Origin: Branchipolynoe longqiensis
Taxonomy: Eukaryota; Annelida; Polychaeta; Phyllodocida; Polynoidae
Direction: 5' to 3'
Assembly: GCA_030323885.1 (NCBI GenBank)
Contig: CM059190.1
Span: 88,821,865-88,885,864 of the forward strand
Length of the DNA stretch: 64,000 nucleotides
The notes under the pieces were generated by a model. It made no database searches. It saw only the letters and a program-made list of their open reading frames with translations, and was not told the origin of the DNA. The position numbers and the translations under genes were made by a program. Below are positions 21,550-32,499 of this stretch, piece after piece. Within the stretch, counting starts at the first letter, position 1. The number at the start of each line of letters is the position of its first letter.

Positions 21550-22674
21550 TCAATATTTTTTCTGCGGGCAAGCCTCCGCAACATGGCTCTTACTGCGGCA
21601 GGTCAGGCAATGATGATCCCATGAGCATTTGTCCCGTGTACAGCCTTCTTTATTGTAGTTATGAGCGAAACATGACCCTTTCACCTTCTGCGGCCCACTC
21701 ACCCTACCCTCACTCTCGACCTTGCTGTACACTGCTCTCGGCCTTTTCACATCCTTGTATGAGCGAGAATTGTCCATGTTGAAGTACAGTAATGATAGGC
21801 CATTGTCTCCCATTTTGAACGCCCGGAGCCCCTTCTCCCTAGCTTTCTCTCGAATGGCTCTATCATAACCCCGGTAGGCGTCATCTGAATAATTGTTCGT
21901 TATTGCATGCATGCACATGTATGCCAAATGACCCATGTATCCCATCAATGCCTCTGTATCCATATCAGCCTTTATAGCTCTCTTCGAACCCCACAAACAG
22001 GCTGCATACATCAATTCCTGAAAGTTCAGTTTGTTCACATTCTTCCTCCCCTTCGTATATTTATCCAGGGCAAACTTACTGCGTTTTTTGCGGCGACGCC
22101 TCCTCCTTTCCCGGCTCCTGTCCCTGCTACTGTCTGTGTCTGACGACTCAGACGACGAACTCGACGACGAGTCACTGCTTGGGCTTGTGTCTGGATCTAT
22201 GCCGGCCTCCTCCTCTTTGCCACGGATCTTATTTCTGTGAGTACTTTTCTTTTTCTTCCTCTTCTTCTTTTCCTTCTTTTTCCTGCGTGATCTGGATGAC
22301 TTTGCAGGCTCACTCTCCTCCTCATCCGTACTTAACGCTCGCTCCAACTCGGCCCGTAGTTTAGCTTTACGCCTCTCCAACACCCTCTGCGCCAGTCTGC
22401 GGCGCAACTCCAGCTCCTCCTCATCCGCTTCCACCTCTACCACACTTACAGCATTCCTCCCTGGGGCTTTTAACTCCTTCACCTCCCCCAAGCTCAACGC
22501 CAGCATCTTGTCTGTCGTCTCCTCAATTCCTCCGACCGCACCATGTCCCTCATCCTCCTCCAGAGGTTCGGCCTTGACCGTGCGTCTTGAAAGTTTCGCC
22601 TTTATCACTTTGCATTTAGCTCCCCGAGGTGCATCGTGTTCATCGCCACAACCTTGGCACACATCGATACCCAT
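21550..22674 (-). CDS. Gag-like protein of Ngaro-like element
   Basis: I start at ATG 22674 (GGGAGATGG context; MGIDVCQGCGDEHDAP); the frame is open further upstream without an ATG. Order: a short Cys motif, an acidic/coiled stretch rich in Glu and Arg, a poly-Lys block, a Ser run and an RS-type block (SRDRSRERRRRRRKKRSK). Then comes a folded-looking core (LNFQELMYAACLWGSKRAIK, YMGHLAYMCMHAITNNYSDD) and a C-terminal CCCH-type motif (CTRDKCSWDH) followed by a CCHC knuckle (CLTCRSKSHVAEAC). The zinc knuckle and basic tracts fit RNA binding. It ends at TGA 21550, in frame with RT. Confidence 0.8.
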   Translation of the reverse strand: MGIDVCQGCGDEHDAPRGAKCKVIKAKLSRRTVKAEPLEEDEGHGAVGGIEETTDKMLALSLGEVKELKAPGRNAVSVVEVEADEEELELRRRLAQRVLERRKAKLRAELERALSTDEEESEPAKSSRSRRKKKEKKKRKKKKSTHRNKIRGKEEEAGIDPDTSPSSDSSSSSSSESSDTDSSRDRSRERRRRRRKKRSKFALDKYTKGRKNVNKLNFQELMYAACLWGSKRAIKADMDTEALMGYMGHLAYMCMHAITNNYSDDAYRGYDRAIREKAREKGLRAFKMGDNGLSLLYFNMDNSRSYKDVKRPRAVYSKVESEGRVSGPQKVKGSCFAHNYNKEGCTRDKCSWDHHCLTCRSKSHVAEACPQKKY

Positions 22675-23073
22675 CTCCCGGCCGCGCACTAACACCGACC
22701 CACCACTCCTAGGCTTGAGTACCCGGCTTGAGTACCCTGCTCCGGGTGGCTGATCTCCTAGACCCGTACAACGGACTGTTGCACGTGAATTATTCAGACG
22801 CTGCTACTGGCACGTCCGACTCAATGTTTCCTGCCGACTGAAGGCAGATAACGTGGGTGGCAGCCGCACGCAGCCCGTGCGCTGCAGTAACCGGATGTGG
22901 GTAGCACAGTGCTGCCTAAACATTGAGCTGCACTGTCCCACCGGACCGTTTCACAAAAGACTAACCTACACTCTGCTCGAATAATATTTGCGTAACTAGT
23001 TACACGCCACGTAATAATACATTTCCCTAGATTACTTTTATAACACAATTCATTTCACATTTGCATTGCTTAC

Positions 23074-23198
23074 CCAACCGCTGCATCCTTCAAACAGCTT
23101 TATGCTTGCACACTGCAACGGTTTCATACAATTCGCTATATGAGTGCAGTTCGGTGTTGACTCGTCCAAACTGATGCAGTCGCTAAGGGCATCGCATG
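23074..23198 (-). CDS. Exon D of the minus-strand extracellular glycoprotein gene
   Basis: The acceptor ACCGCCATTTTGTTTTCAG and donor GGTTGG|GTAAGC are strong. Only one frame is open: ACDALSDCISLDESTPNC, THIANCMKPLQCASIKLF, EGCSGW. There are six cysteines in about 40 residues and one N-C-T sequon, so a disulfide-rich extracellular module is likely. The phase is 1 at the start (fits exon C) and 0 at the end (fits exon E). The Ngaro-like element starts 64 bases beyond the donor. Family unknown. Confidence 0.75.
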
Positions 23199-23421
23199 CT
23201 GAAAACAAAATGGCGGTGTGTAGTTCTTGAACACATACATACAAACAAGGAGTATTTTATTTAATGTATTTTATAAGTATTTGCCAGCAAAACCTCACTG
23301 CAATTGACACTAGACAAACAGAACGAATGTAGTGCAAACACTCTACCCATTTTTAGTCATCAGGAATCCGGATAGTCAATGATAGAGACGATGGTTATGT
23401 TTCATTAAACTTTTGTTTATG

Positions 23422-23696
23422 CCCCCTTCACACTATGCTTATGATCGCTTGCGACCACTTTGCGACCACCAAATAGGGGCGATCGCAAAGTGGTCAGTGA
23501 CCAGACGGTGACCTGGTTGTCATCAAAATGGCTGCAAGGAGGTCACCGACCATTTTCAGCACTTGTGATCAGCACCGACTTATCGCCGACCATTGTTTTT
23601 CCCACCATTTTTTTTTGCTTTGGTCACAAGGAGGTCACCAGCTTTTGGTCACAAATTAGTGTCAAAGTGGTCAGAAGCCATAGTGTGACTGAGGCC
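23422..23696. mobile_element. Foldback-type element (d), GTGGTC/GACCAC-word interior
   Basis: The left end GCCCCCTTCACACTATG and inverted right end CATAGTGTGACTGAGGCC resemble the ends of element (a). The 270-base interior is largely GTGGTCAC, GCGACCAC and GGAGGTCACC words in both orientations. Confidence 0.65.
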
Positions 23697-23885
23697 TTAT
23701 GGATTCGAAATGGGTTTAAATTGAAGCAAAGCACCTAGATGGATGACAAGGCAAACAACGAAAAAGGTGGGAAGACAACATCAGGGAATGGACAGGCTTG
23801 GAGTTTGCCAAGTGACAGAGGGCAGTGGAGAACAGGAAAAACTGCAGAAAACTGGTTGCAACGTAAGGGATTGATGATAATGCTG

Positions 23886-24198
23886 GTTAGTTGGTTGGTT
23901 GTTGGAATTTTTCATCCTCGCAACATCTAAGGTCATAACAGGACAGGTTCCGACTTGTGACAGTACACACTTATAGTGACTATATAGTGCTGCCCCACTG
24001 GGAACTCAGGCCACTGGTACCATGACCCAATATCCGCCTCAGTCACATTATCTCGACACTGAGCTAACCAGTCCTTGACCTATCCTATTAATGCCGAGTA
24101 CCAGACTAGGAAGCGACAAGTATCAATTTTGCAAGTCATTGGTTTGACTCGACCGGGAATCAAACTCCCGACCTTCCACATTTGGCCAGTGCGTCTGG
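23886..24198 (-). mobile_element. SINE with tail B
   Basis: On the minus strand it runs from the head end (GTCGAGTCAAACCAATGACT complement) through CTAGGAAGCGACAAGT to the 3' end (CGCAACATCTAAGGTCAT complement). The head is only partly recognisable. Confidence 0.75.
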
Positions 24199-24273
24199 TG
24201 ATTATGATAATGATGAGCTAGATTGAAGCATAGGGCTGGAATGAACAACCGCCCCAATTCCCGATGTGTTAGA

Positions 24274-24412
24274 CCAGACGCGATGACTGAATGAGTTGAG
24301 CGTCCACCTCCCGTTCTGGTAGGTCATAGGATTTGAACACTGGCAGAGTCAAACCAATGACTTAAAAATTTATACTTGTCGCTACCTAGCCTGGCGCTCG
24401 GCATTACTACAC
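24274..24412 (+). mobile_element. SINE head 1, tail missing
   Basis: ACCAGACGCGATGACTGAAT to CTGGCGCTCGGCATTACTA, then unrelated sequence. Confidence 0.75.
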
Positions 24413-25539
24413 AAGCCTATGACACACTCAACAAACTCAACAGCTTAAGCCTTGTTTTCTCATTGAGTTGAGTTCCGTAATGTTAACTCTATGAAGACCT
24501 GTCGAGCAACCATGCGTCTACCATCAACGTCTTCAGGTCTCTTCGAGTGACAGTCGGTAAAAGCAAAATGAAGGGACAAGAGTATCGATGTTAGACTAAA
24601 TGACAGCAAATACCAAATCCGATTAAGCACTTATGTAAGATCGATGCTTTGGGACTGAAGTGGACCTTTAGAGCATCGCAAAGAACCTCTAAACTGTCAC
24701 AAAGTTGAAAAATGGTCGGATTAAGCTAAAAATGATGGCAAATGAATCAGATGCTTCTTAAGACATCATATTAGATATCAGAATGGTGTTATATTATTCA
24801 ACACAGATTGAAAATTGAGATTATAAAAATAAAATAAAGAATTGTTTTTTATTTAAATTTGTATTCGAAGTCAGAAAAACCTTATCCATTAAAAATACTT
24901 TAGATTTAGGTTATTATTCATAGTTGATTGAATGAGACATAATGGTGATGGAAGTACAACGTGGTACTGCGCACTTCTTTCTATGCTGCTGGGCAGGTGG
25001 TAAGAAGTGGAGGGGCGGAATAACATTGTAAGATTTCCCGATATTCCGACATTGGAGGATGGTGTGAACTAGTCTATAGTAATTACGATTGTTATATAAA
25101 AAGGTAAATGGTATATAAAGCCAGAGGCATTAAGGTATTATGTGGTGCTGGTGATCCTTTGCTGAGTTAATATAAACATTATGTAGTTATAGATAGTGTG
25201 AGAGGGGCACTACTTTTAGTGTGACAGAGCCTTGGGAGCTCTGCTCACATACCCCCTCCCCCCCCAATTGTTGTTTACGGATCACTGCACACCCAGACAC
25301 AACAGGGCATTGTAGCCATAAACAACCAAGGCTTGGATACAATCATGTTGAATGTTCATTGGTTGATTGGAGAATGCCTACTGCTGATTGGAGGAGCTGA
25401 TCAGGTGTGACAGCCATCATCGATTCATGAACCTATATAATAATAAACCTGAGCGTGTAAGCTCTCTGTCTTTCTGTGCACTTCTACTCTACCTTTCTCT
25501 AGCCTGTAGTGATTTCATATTTAGCCTACCTACACAACC
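24413..25539. other. No gene or clear repeat seen
   Basis: AT-rich sequence. AGTGTGACAGAGCC near 25218 resembles a foldback end but I found no partner. Confidence 0.3.
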
Positions 25540-26792
25540 ACAGCTGCCAGCCGTCGACTTTACAAAGACATGGAAAGAGATCGGCATGGTATGGCATTGG
25601 CATGTCGGACGGTATACACTATAACGAGGAGTATGCCAGATATGTGACTGCCAGGCTGTCAAAAAGCATCACGGAGAACTGGGAAGAGCACCAGGGCTCC
25701 AAACCATAAGTATCACAAACTTTTATAAATTTCACTAACCAAATCCTAAATCATAAGTAAAATCAGGAACAACTAATACACGCTGTAATGCTCATGCCTT
25801 CCTCAATGCACGCAGGTACAAGCTACGGAGGTATACATGACTATCTATCAAAAAGGGCCATATGTGCTGTATGCACCAGCACATATGCCCCGAATCCATC
25901 AATCACTAAACTAAAATATATTCAAAGCAAAATCAAAACTCACGAAATCAAGCAACCACTATCCTAAAAATATTATTAAAAAATTAAGTAAAATAAATAT
26001 GGTAGAAGAAATTGAATGGAAGCGGGGAAGGGGCACACACTTTGCCCACCTAAACTGCCAGATCGATCACATAAAAAAAATGCATCTAAAAAAAGACAAT
26101 CTAGATTTACTAACGTTATCAGAGACAGGGTTCACTGACAAACACCAAAACACACCCTCAATATAGACGGATATAGGCTTGTATGTAATGACAGACAACA
26201 TATTAATGCAATAAACCAAACAAAAAAGGGTGGACATGTTGCCATTTACTTTTACTGCAAAGCCACTAAAAACCTAGACATTGAAATGCTAAAACCAGCA
26301 AATCTCTCAAATGAGCACATAGAACTACTATGGTGCCTAATAAAAAATGAAAAACAAGCAAATGTAGCCATAGCAAGCCTCTATAGGCCACCATCAAGTG
26401 AAATTGAAGTATTCCTTGAAGCCCTAGAAAACAGCATAAACACTGTAAAATAATCAACAAATGCAGAAATCTCGAGGGGACTTCAATGTGAATTACAGCA
26501 GCAATTTACAACTAATGCTGCAAACCACCATCAAAATCTTAGGCCTGCAGCAGCTCATCACTGAAAGCACAACGCTAAGCAACAATAGCTCAACAATCGA
26601 TCTTATTCTAACCAACTCAAACCATGCCACAAAATGGGGCACTAGAAGCTGGGGTATAAGTGACCATGAGCTAGTATATGTAACCAGGAAAAAGCTTAAA
26701 GGCACAAATCACTATGAATACAAAATGGGCAGATCCCTAAAAAAAACTACTCAGGTGAGTCATTAAAAAAGCACCTTCACCTAAATTTAAAC
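25540..26792 (+). pseudogene. CR1/L2-like LINE copy 1: ORF1 end plus endonuclease part
   Basis: The first block, to the stop at 25707, matches the C-terminal end of ORF1 (MSDGIHYNEEYARYVTARLS). The D-G-I-H motif is the Asp/His box of SGNH-type esterases, a domain known in CR1 ORF1. The second block, from about 26000, is the ORF2 endonuclease (LTLSETGFTDKHQNT, AIASLYRPPSSEIEV, SDHELVYVTRKKLKG), with stops and indels. It ends near 26780 where a SINE follows; no RT remains. Confidence 0.7.
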
Positions 26793-26967
26793 ATCGGTTT
26801 GTGGGTTCGAACCGATGACTTTAAAATTGACACTTGTCGCTTCCTAGACTAGGCACGTGGCATTATTAGGATAGGACAAGGACTGGTTGGCTTAGTGTCA
26901 GGATAATGTGACTGAGTTGGGTACCAGGTCATGGTGCTGCTGGCCTAGTCTCCCAGTGGCCGTTCCA
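26793..26967 (+). mobile_element. SINE fragment with tail B
   Basis: It runs from TTTGTGGGTTCGAACCGATG to CTAGTCTCCCAGTGGCC. The tRNA-like head and the 3' end are missing. Confidence 0.65.
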
Positions 26968-27035
26968 TGCTGGCCACACCATCCCGGCTTGAGTCATAAT
27001 GCTTTGACGGGATCTGCTGCAAATATGCAGGTTTC

Positions 27036-27290
27036 CTGGGTTAATGCTATGATGGCAGCAGCCGTTCTGGTTGTGCCCATGCCTTATCATTTGGACAGGA
27101 TCCATCGCAAATGTGCTGGGTTCTGGGCTTAATGCTATGATGACAGAAGCCGTTCCGCAGCGTATGCACCGGAGGACAGTTTGGGGTCGTAGAACCATAT
27201 GGGTTTCTACACTTACCTATGATGAACTGCAAATACGCTGTGGAACGGCTGCTGCCGTCATAGCGTGCTGCCGTCATAGCTTTAATCCCA
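27036..27290. repeat. Inverted/tandem repeat block
   Basis: TTAATGCTATGATGGCAGCA at 27040 recurs about 90 bases on (TTAATGCTATGATGACAGAA). It returns inverted at 27240-27290 (CGGCTGCTGCCGTCATAGC, twice). There is no coding. Confidence 0.5.
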
Positions 27291-27469
27291 GAACCTGTGT
27301 AGAATGGGGTGGACAATAGACTTTGGAATGCAAACTGTTTGGAAGGCTTTGAAGTCATGTACGATAACTATATACAAATGATGCATGATGTGAACAATTG
27401 TGAAGTTGATACTGTAAATACTGTGCCGCATTTCTTTGTTGAAGACATGTCTGTTTGTTAGGGTTAGGG

Positions 27470-29400
27470 AGGGCATGAAGACAATTGCAAACGACCTCGA
27501 TGATTTCTGCCTGGTGGGAGGCACTTGAAAGGTAGTCGCAGAGAGTCAAAGGAAGCTAATAGGAATAATCAGAAGACTTGGATATCTTATTAGCTACAAA
27601 AAGGTGACCCCCAATAGTAGAATCTGGTTTCTCGAGATAGAAATGTATTCCACGAGTTTGGAAATAAGCCTCCTAGCAGATAAAACCCGAAAGCTACTCG
27701 ATATACGGAACCCTTATGTGAGACGCAAAAGGCTACTAAGAGAGTTAGAGTGAGGGTGGGGGGGGGGGGGGTTACTTGCCCACTGTGCCAAGGTTATGCA
27801 GAAGGGGGGGGGGGACTTTTCAAGGAGACTTGATAACCTGATGGGGATTTTCAGGAGCTACACTATAGGGTAAAGTTACATGCAGTTGTAAGGGAGGACT
27901 TAGAAGGGTGGCTGAAATTTGATCACCACTTTAATGGTAAAGTGAAGATTCTGTGAAGGTTTGCCCCCTCCAATCAACATATAGTGATGCCTAGAAGTGG
28001 GGATATGTGGTATTGCACAGCCATGACTGGGTTTTCAGGTCCTCTGATAACACAGCTGAATGGACCCTCCCTACATATGCAGCTCACACTCACCAAGCAC
28101 TGAGCGTGAGAGTGCGGTCCACCCACATAAACATGTGAGAGATGACTGACTCCTGGGTGGTTCATAACCTTGTTGGTTACAGGCTGCAGCACTGCAGCAA
28201 TATAGAACAGCACCGATAAATCAGTCCGTTCTTCGGAATGAAGATTTAACTTCAGGTGGGGCAGTTGTAGAAGCGGTGGGTACTTTACAACAATAACGAC
28301 GAGTTGTTGGGGTGGTACCGGATCACCGGTCCGATTGTAGCTGTGCACTCACGTGCAGTAGCCGATGGCAAGAACAAAGTGAAAGTGAAAAAGGAACAGG
28401 ACCCCACCCAAGCAAACAACTCCCTTGATAAGGGGGAGAAGTAAGCGCGGGAGACAAAAAAAGAAAAGCGTAGTATTGAGGAAAGAGAGATGAGGAGTGT
28501 TGAGTCAAAGGGCTGTGGCTCCTTCCCCTCAGGTGACCAGCCAAGGAGGAGTGGGGCACAGCAGAGAGGAGAGAGAAGAGGTGTGGACGAAGTGCAACCC
28601 AGACAGCAAGTGCAAGAGATGTGGGCAGTCTATGCGGCTTGTGTCTGGTGGTGTGATGTAATGGTTCTGTGATAATGATAACTACCTATGCAGTAGTTCA
28701 AGATGAGCTGAATACCAGGCGTTCGCACAGTAAACAAGTAATGTTCTGGTCAAGGAGAACTTTTGGATGGCTGTTGAAAAGAACTTCAAGTTTAGTTCTA
28801 TATGTATAAGGAGTAAGGTAAACGCTATTTGTGATGCCCTTAAGCTAAGATTCAATATATGCGGTATGCGAATGCAGAAAAAAAATCAAAAAGCATGTAA
28901 AGGCACAGTAGTGCTTCCATATGACCGAATGCAATTGAGATTCCGAATGCGAATGCGACAAATGAGTCGACCCATGGACCGATCCTGTGAATGCTGCTGC
29001 GTTTGCCATAGAAAACAACAGTAACTTTGACTTTCCATCACAAATTTGGAGCCAAAAAACCCCAAAATAGCACAGGTATCTATACCTCATAGGCCCTACC
29101 GCATTCCACATACATGGAATCTTAGCTTTAGCCGGCTGGTGGACACAGAGAGTGAGGATGGTATAAAAGGGGGTAAACACTGGAAAAGGTTTATGCTGCG
29201 GGGAGATATTTGAACAAGCATTTGTTTTGCTACAGGATTAGCAGCCTTAAAAAGCGAGCAGGAGCAATTCCAGCGACAAGCACTGCTGCCTCGAAGTGCA
29301 TCCAATATTTTAAAATATTGTGAGCTTGTAGAACTATATCAGCCCTCTATATCACCTGTACCATGCTCAGATGAACAGGTGGCAATGTACACGACTTGGT
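27470..29400 (+). pseudogene. Decayed Ngaro-like element (RT, RNase H, YR start), with insertion
   Basis: Remnants in order: RT YxDD box as LDDFCLVGG (about 27495), GYLISYKKVTP, RNase H (LLAHCAKVMQK, then YSDA and WGYVVLHSHDW at about 28000), QEMWAVYAACVWW (28614) and KVNAICDAL (28820). Next comes the YR N-terminus ALKSEQEQFQRQALLPRSAS (from 29236) with SPVPCSDEQVAMYTTWC, then a break. Many stops, frameshifts and G-runs show age. 28044-28612 is an unrelated insertion. A pyrimidine-rich CAG precedes the YR start in the same phase as in the other copies. Confidence 0.75.
28044..28612 (-). repeat. Copy of the pyrimidine-rich 600-bp family, inserted in the Ngaro relic
   Basis: Read on the minus strand it follows the copies at 32500-33110 and 33510-34115: AGGGAGTTGTTTGCTTGGGT, ACCCACCGCTTCTACAAC, CTGATTTATCGGTGC. 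It interrupts RNase H after WVF. Confidence 0.6.
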
Positions 29401-29789
29401 GTATGTGTAAATAAATATGTGTGTATATGTGTATTTATGTGTATATATGTTTATGTTTGTATACTTGGTATATTTGCCGATCATTATCAATTCCTTAATG
29501 ATGAGGGTCGTTGGCCTCTGGGACTTGTCAAACTCCAGGCCTCTCCATTCCCTGGTGTCTTTCCACCTCTTCTGTTGCACTCCTTGTCTGCTCCTCCCTT
29601 TCACTGGGCTTTGAAATATATATAGTTTTGACCAGACCTGATGAATGGCAGATATGGCCATCCCACTGTAATTTGTGTCTCTTTACAATTGTCATATCTT
29701 TGTGTGGTCCAATTGCCTGATGGATCTTGGCACATAGATTCTTGTTGGTAACATTGTCTTTGTATGAGATCTGAAGAGATAGAAGAGAT

Positions 29790-30715
29790 TCACACCTCCT
29801 ATCACTTATTTACAGAAGAGCCAGAGAACCCCAATATATAGATGACACAAGAAAAATACTCAGTAGATGGGCTGATTCCATTCTATCCAAAGTCCAAAAA
29901 CTTTTCACAAACAAACTAATTAAAGCACCAATTTACAAAGGCAGCATGATATGGAACAACCTACCAACCAGAATCAGAGTCCTCCTACCTAGAATTCAAA
30001 AACTCACTAAGAGAGTACATCAGATTGGGCAGGCCCTTACGCAGTCAGAGTAAAGGAGGTTGTATGGCATCACCAAACCTTAAGTGGCTGGCCACCAAAC
30101 ACTCAGCCTCAGTTCTTCCCCTTTGTATTTGTTGCTGTTCCTCCTTATTTCCAGTCAACCAACCACCTACAATGACAGTGATATTCCAACTACAAAAATA
30201 ATGTATTATTTAAAACAAATGCACTGATGCTGGTCCCACTGGTTCACTAGCCCCAGATGGTCCAATGTGTTACTAACAACCCCTAACAACAGGACTGTAT
30301 TGCTGTCAGGTAGCTATCAACATTAAAACAACAAACTCACATAACTAACCATGTCAGGGTTACACTAGAATATTCTTATCAAACTGACATTTATACACCC
30401 TATGTTGAAACTCATTACAACTTTACCAAATGAATACAGAAGATAACTTCTGCTGACATTCTAAATACCATTAAAATACTCACATTGATCCGACTTATAT
30501 TGATGTAGTCATATGACACTATTGTTGCCATATTGATGTGCAACTTGTGGGTAACTATCAGAATTCCATTGTGCTATATGCTGTAAATTGTGTATTCAAC
30601 ACCTATTTTTTAGCTCACTTTAAGTATCCTTACTCTAGGCTATACACCGTTTTTCTGTAAATTAATCCTGAATTGAAAAATGGCTGGAAGAGTAGAATAA
30701 ATATATTTACAACAA
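29790..30715 (+). pseudogene. LINE C-terminal tail and 3' UTR relic
   Basis: KLIKAPIYKGSMIWNNLP matches the post-RT tail of the LINE at 2.9 kb (KRAPIYQGSQLWNKL). About 600 bases of non-coding 3' end follow, to an AATAAATATATTT region near 30700. Confidence 0.6.
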
Positions 30716-30724
30716 AAATAACAC

Positions 30725-32110
30725 GTAAAGAGATGGTTTCAGCCATATCATTGCTATTGTTGTCTATGCTATCCTAGAGAGTATCTCAGGCTTGCAACCC
30801 TCATTAAATATAACTGAGCCCAGGTATTTGAAGCTTGTGACTGTCACAAGGCTCTGTCCATTCACTTTGATCTCTGTGTTGATGCCACTGGTGTTGGTTG
30901 TCATCAGCTTGGTCTTCTTGGCACTGCGGTAGGCTGTTGAGACTTTGTCAAGATCCTCAACTAAATTGGCGAGATCTTCTTCTCCTGCTAAGCCTTAAAT
31001 GTCATCACCAAAGCAGAGATTGGCGATTATTGTACCTCCAACCATGCTGACCATCCCATCATGATCTTCTAAGGCATCTGTTATGATCTTTTCCCGACAT
31101 ATGTTGAAGAGGGTGGGCGAGAGTAGACATCTCTGTCAGACTCAAACTGCTGTTCGGGACCAGTATCCTATGTTGCTGTTGAAGAGGATGCAATTTGTCG
31201 CCTTTTTGTGGAGGTTGTTGATGACTTGGATAAGGTTTGTGCTGATGGTGTACTTCTTCATGGTTGCCTACAAAGCTGCATACCAAACCGTGTCAAAGGC
31301 CTTGTTGAAGATTATGAAGTTATGATAGAGGCCTTGTTGATGCTGGACCGGATGCAGTGGCCGAATCGGTAGAGCACAGGCCTCGCATGCAGAAGATAGG
31401 GAGTTTGCGAGTTCAGTTCCCCGTCGAGTCAAACCAATGACGTAAAAATTGATACTTGTCGCTTCCTAGCCTGGTGCTTGGCATTATTAGGATAGGGCAA
31501 GGACTGGTTAGCTCGGTGTCAGGATAATGTGACTGAGTGGGATATCGGGTCATGGTGCCAGCAGCCTGATTTCCCAGTGCATACTGTCACAAGTCGGTAC
31601 CCGTCCTGATGACCTTAGATGTTGCTAGGACGTAAAACAACAACAAACAAACAAATTGTTGATGCTGGAAATATACCTGAAATAGCACGTGCAGGTTAAA
31701 GATCTGCTCTGTGGTATTCCTTCCAGCTCCGAAGACGGCCTGTTCTTTTGCACTGCTCTTCTCTGTTTGTGACTTCAATTTGTTCAGTATGATCTTCAGC
31801 ACAACTTTGGTTGGGTAACTGATGAGGCTTATTTTTCGGCAGCTCTGGCACTGCTGCCAGGTGTCTTTGTTGGGAAGTGCGATGGTTAAGGAGAGTGAGT
31901 TTATGGGGTTGGCCATTCTCCTGTCTGCCAAATCTTGTTGAGCATTGTTGTGAGAGCAGTGATTACTTCCTCTCCAGCTGCTTGGACTAGTTCTCCTGGA
32001 ATGCTGTTTCAGCTGACTTCCCTTTCTTCAATGATTGTACTGCATGCAGTCTCCACTTCTCTGTGAAGGATGGGAGGGGCATTGTCCCGACGCCGGAATA
32101 CATCAGAGAT
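30725..32110 (-). pseudogene. LINE reverse transcriptase relic, split by a SINE
   Basis: On the minus strand: a region matching KAFDTVWYAAL, then QRCLLSPTLFNICREKI, then NLCFGDDI in place of the catalytic F/Y-A-D-D box, then KTKLMTTNTSGINTEIKVNG and KYLGSVI. The Asp-Asp pair survives but stops are present. The SINE at 31347-31655 sits inside the RT region with a 13-base target duplication. Confidence 0.7.
31347..31655 (+). mobile_element. SINE, head 2 with tail B, 13-base target duplication
   Basis: The flanks TTGTTGATGCTGG (31334-31346 and 31656-31668) are identical, giving exact borders. Head 2 reads GGCCGAATCGGTAGAGCACA; tail B ends TAGGACGTAAAACAACAAC. Confidence 0.9.
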
Positions 32111-32499
32111 TGAAAGTCTGACAGTCTCAGTCTGACATGGTTAGATGTTGTAAACAAAAAAAATTGTTTAATGACATCGGAAGCTCGATGTTGGTAAGAT
32201 ACTGCAATATGATAGGAAATTTGATATCAGAAGTCTGAAATCGATTAAATATTGGAACATGATCGAAAATTTGACATAAGAACTCAATAGGTGGCACCAC
32301 GAGTCTATTCATGTTCTTGAATACATCACTGAGGCAAATTATGCTTCTCTAACTAACTTTTAAAATATATATTTCAAACCAAATCCATCAGCTCAATTAT
32401 TGATTTAGTAATACAATTACACGTGACATCACTTACAGCAGGGGACGAGGAGGTAGGTAGAACAGTAAAGAAACACCATTGTTATGTCACAAATGAGTG

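Larger units (their letters stand above)
16702..23010 (-). mobile_element. Near-complete Ngaro-like YR retrotransposon
   Basis: Reading on the minus strand the order is A1 (23010-22827), gag, RT, RNase H, YR, then B1 (18511-18423), A2 (18419-16817) and B2 (16790-16702). B1 and B2 are both 89 bases (TGCTACGTACCGTAAGG...). A1 and A2 share TTTCCTGCCGACTGAAGG...CAGTAACCGGATG and ...TAACTAGTTACACGCCAC. This split-direct-repeat plan is diagnostic of Ngaro elements. A2 is split by a foldback element at 16910-18294. The element lies in the intron between exons E and D, in the same orientation as the host gene, with its 5' end 64 bases from the exon D donor. Confidence 0.85.

Noticed and set aside
22031..22364. 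Ser-rich plus-strand frames
   Set aside because: They are antisense shadows of the Lys/Arg/Ser blocks of the minus-strand gag.
29347..29661. Tyr/Thr-rich minus frame near the YR relic
   Set aside because: It overlaps a (TGTATA)n-like stretch; composition explains it.
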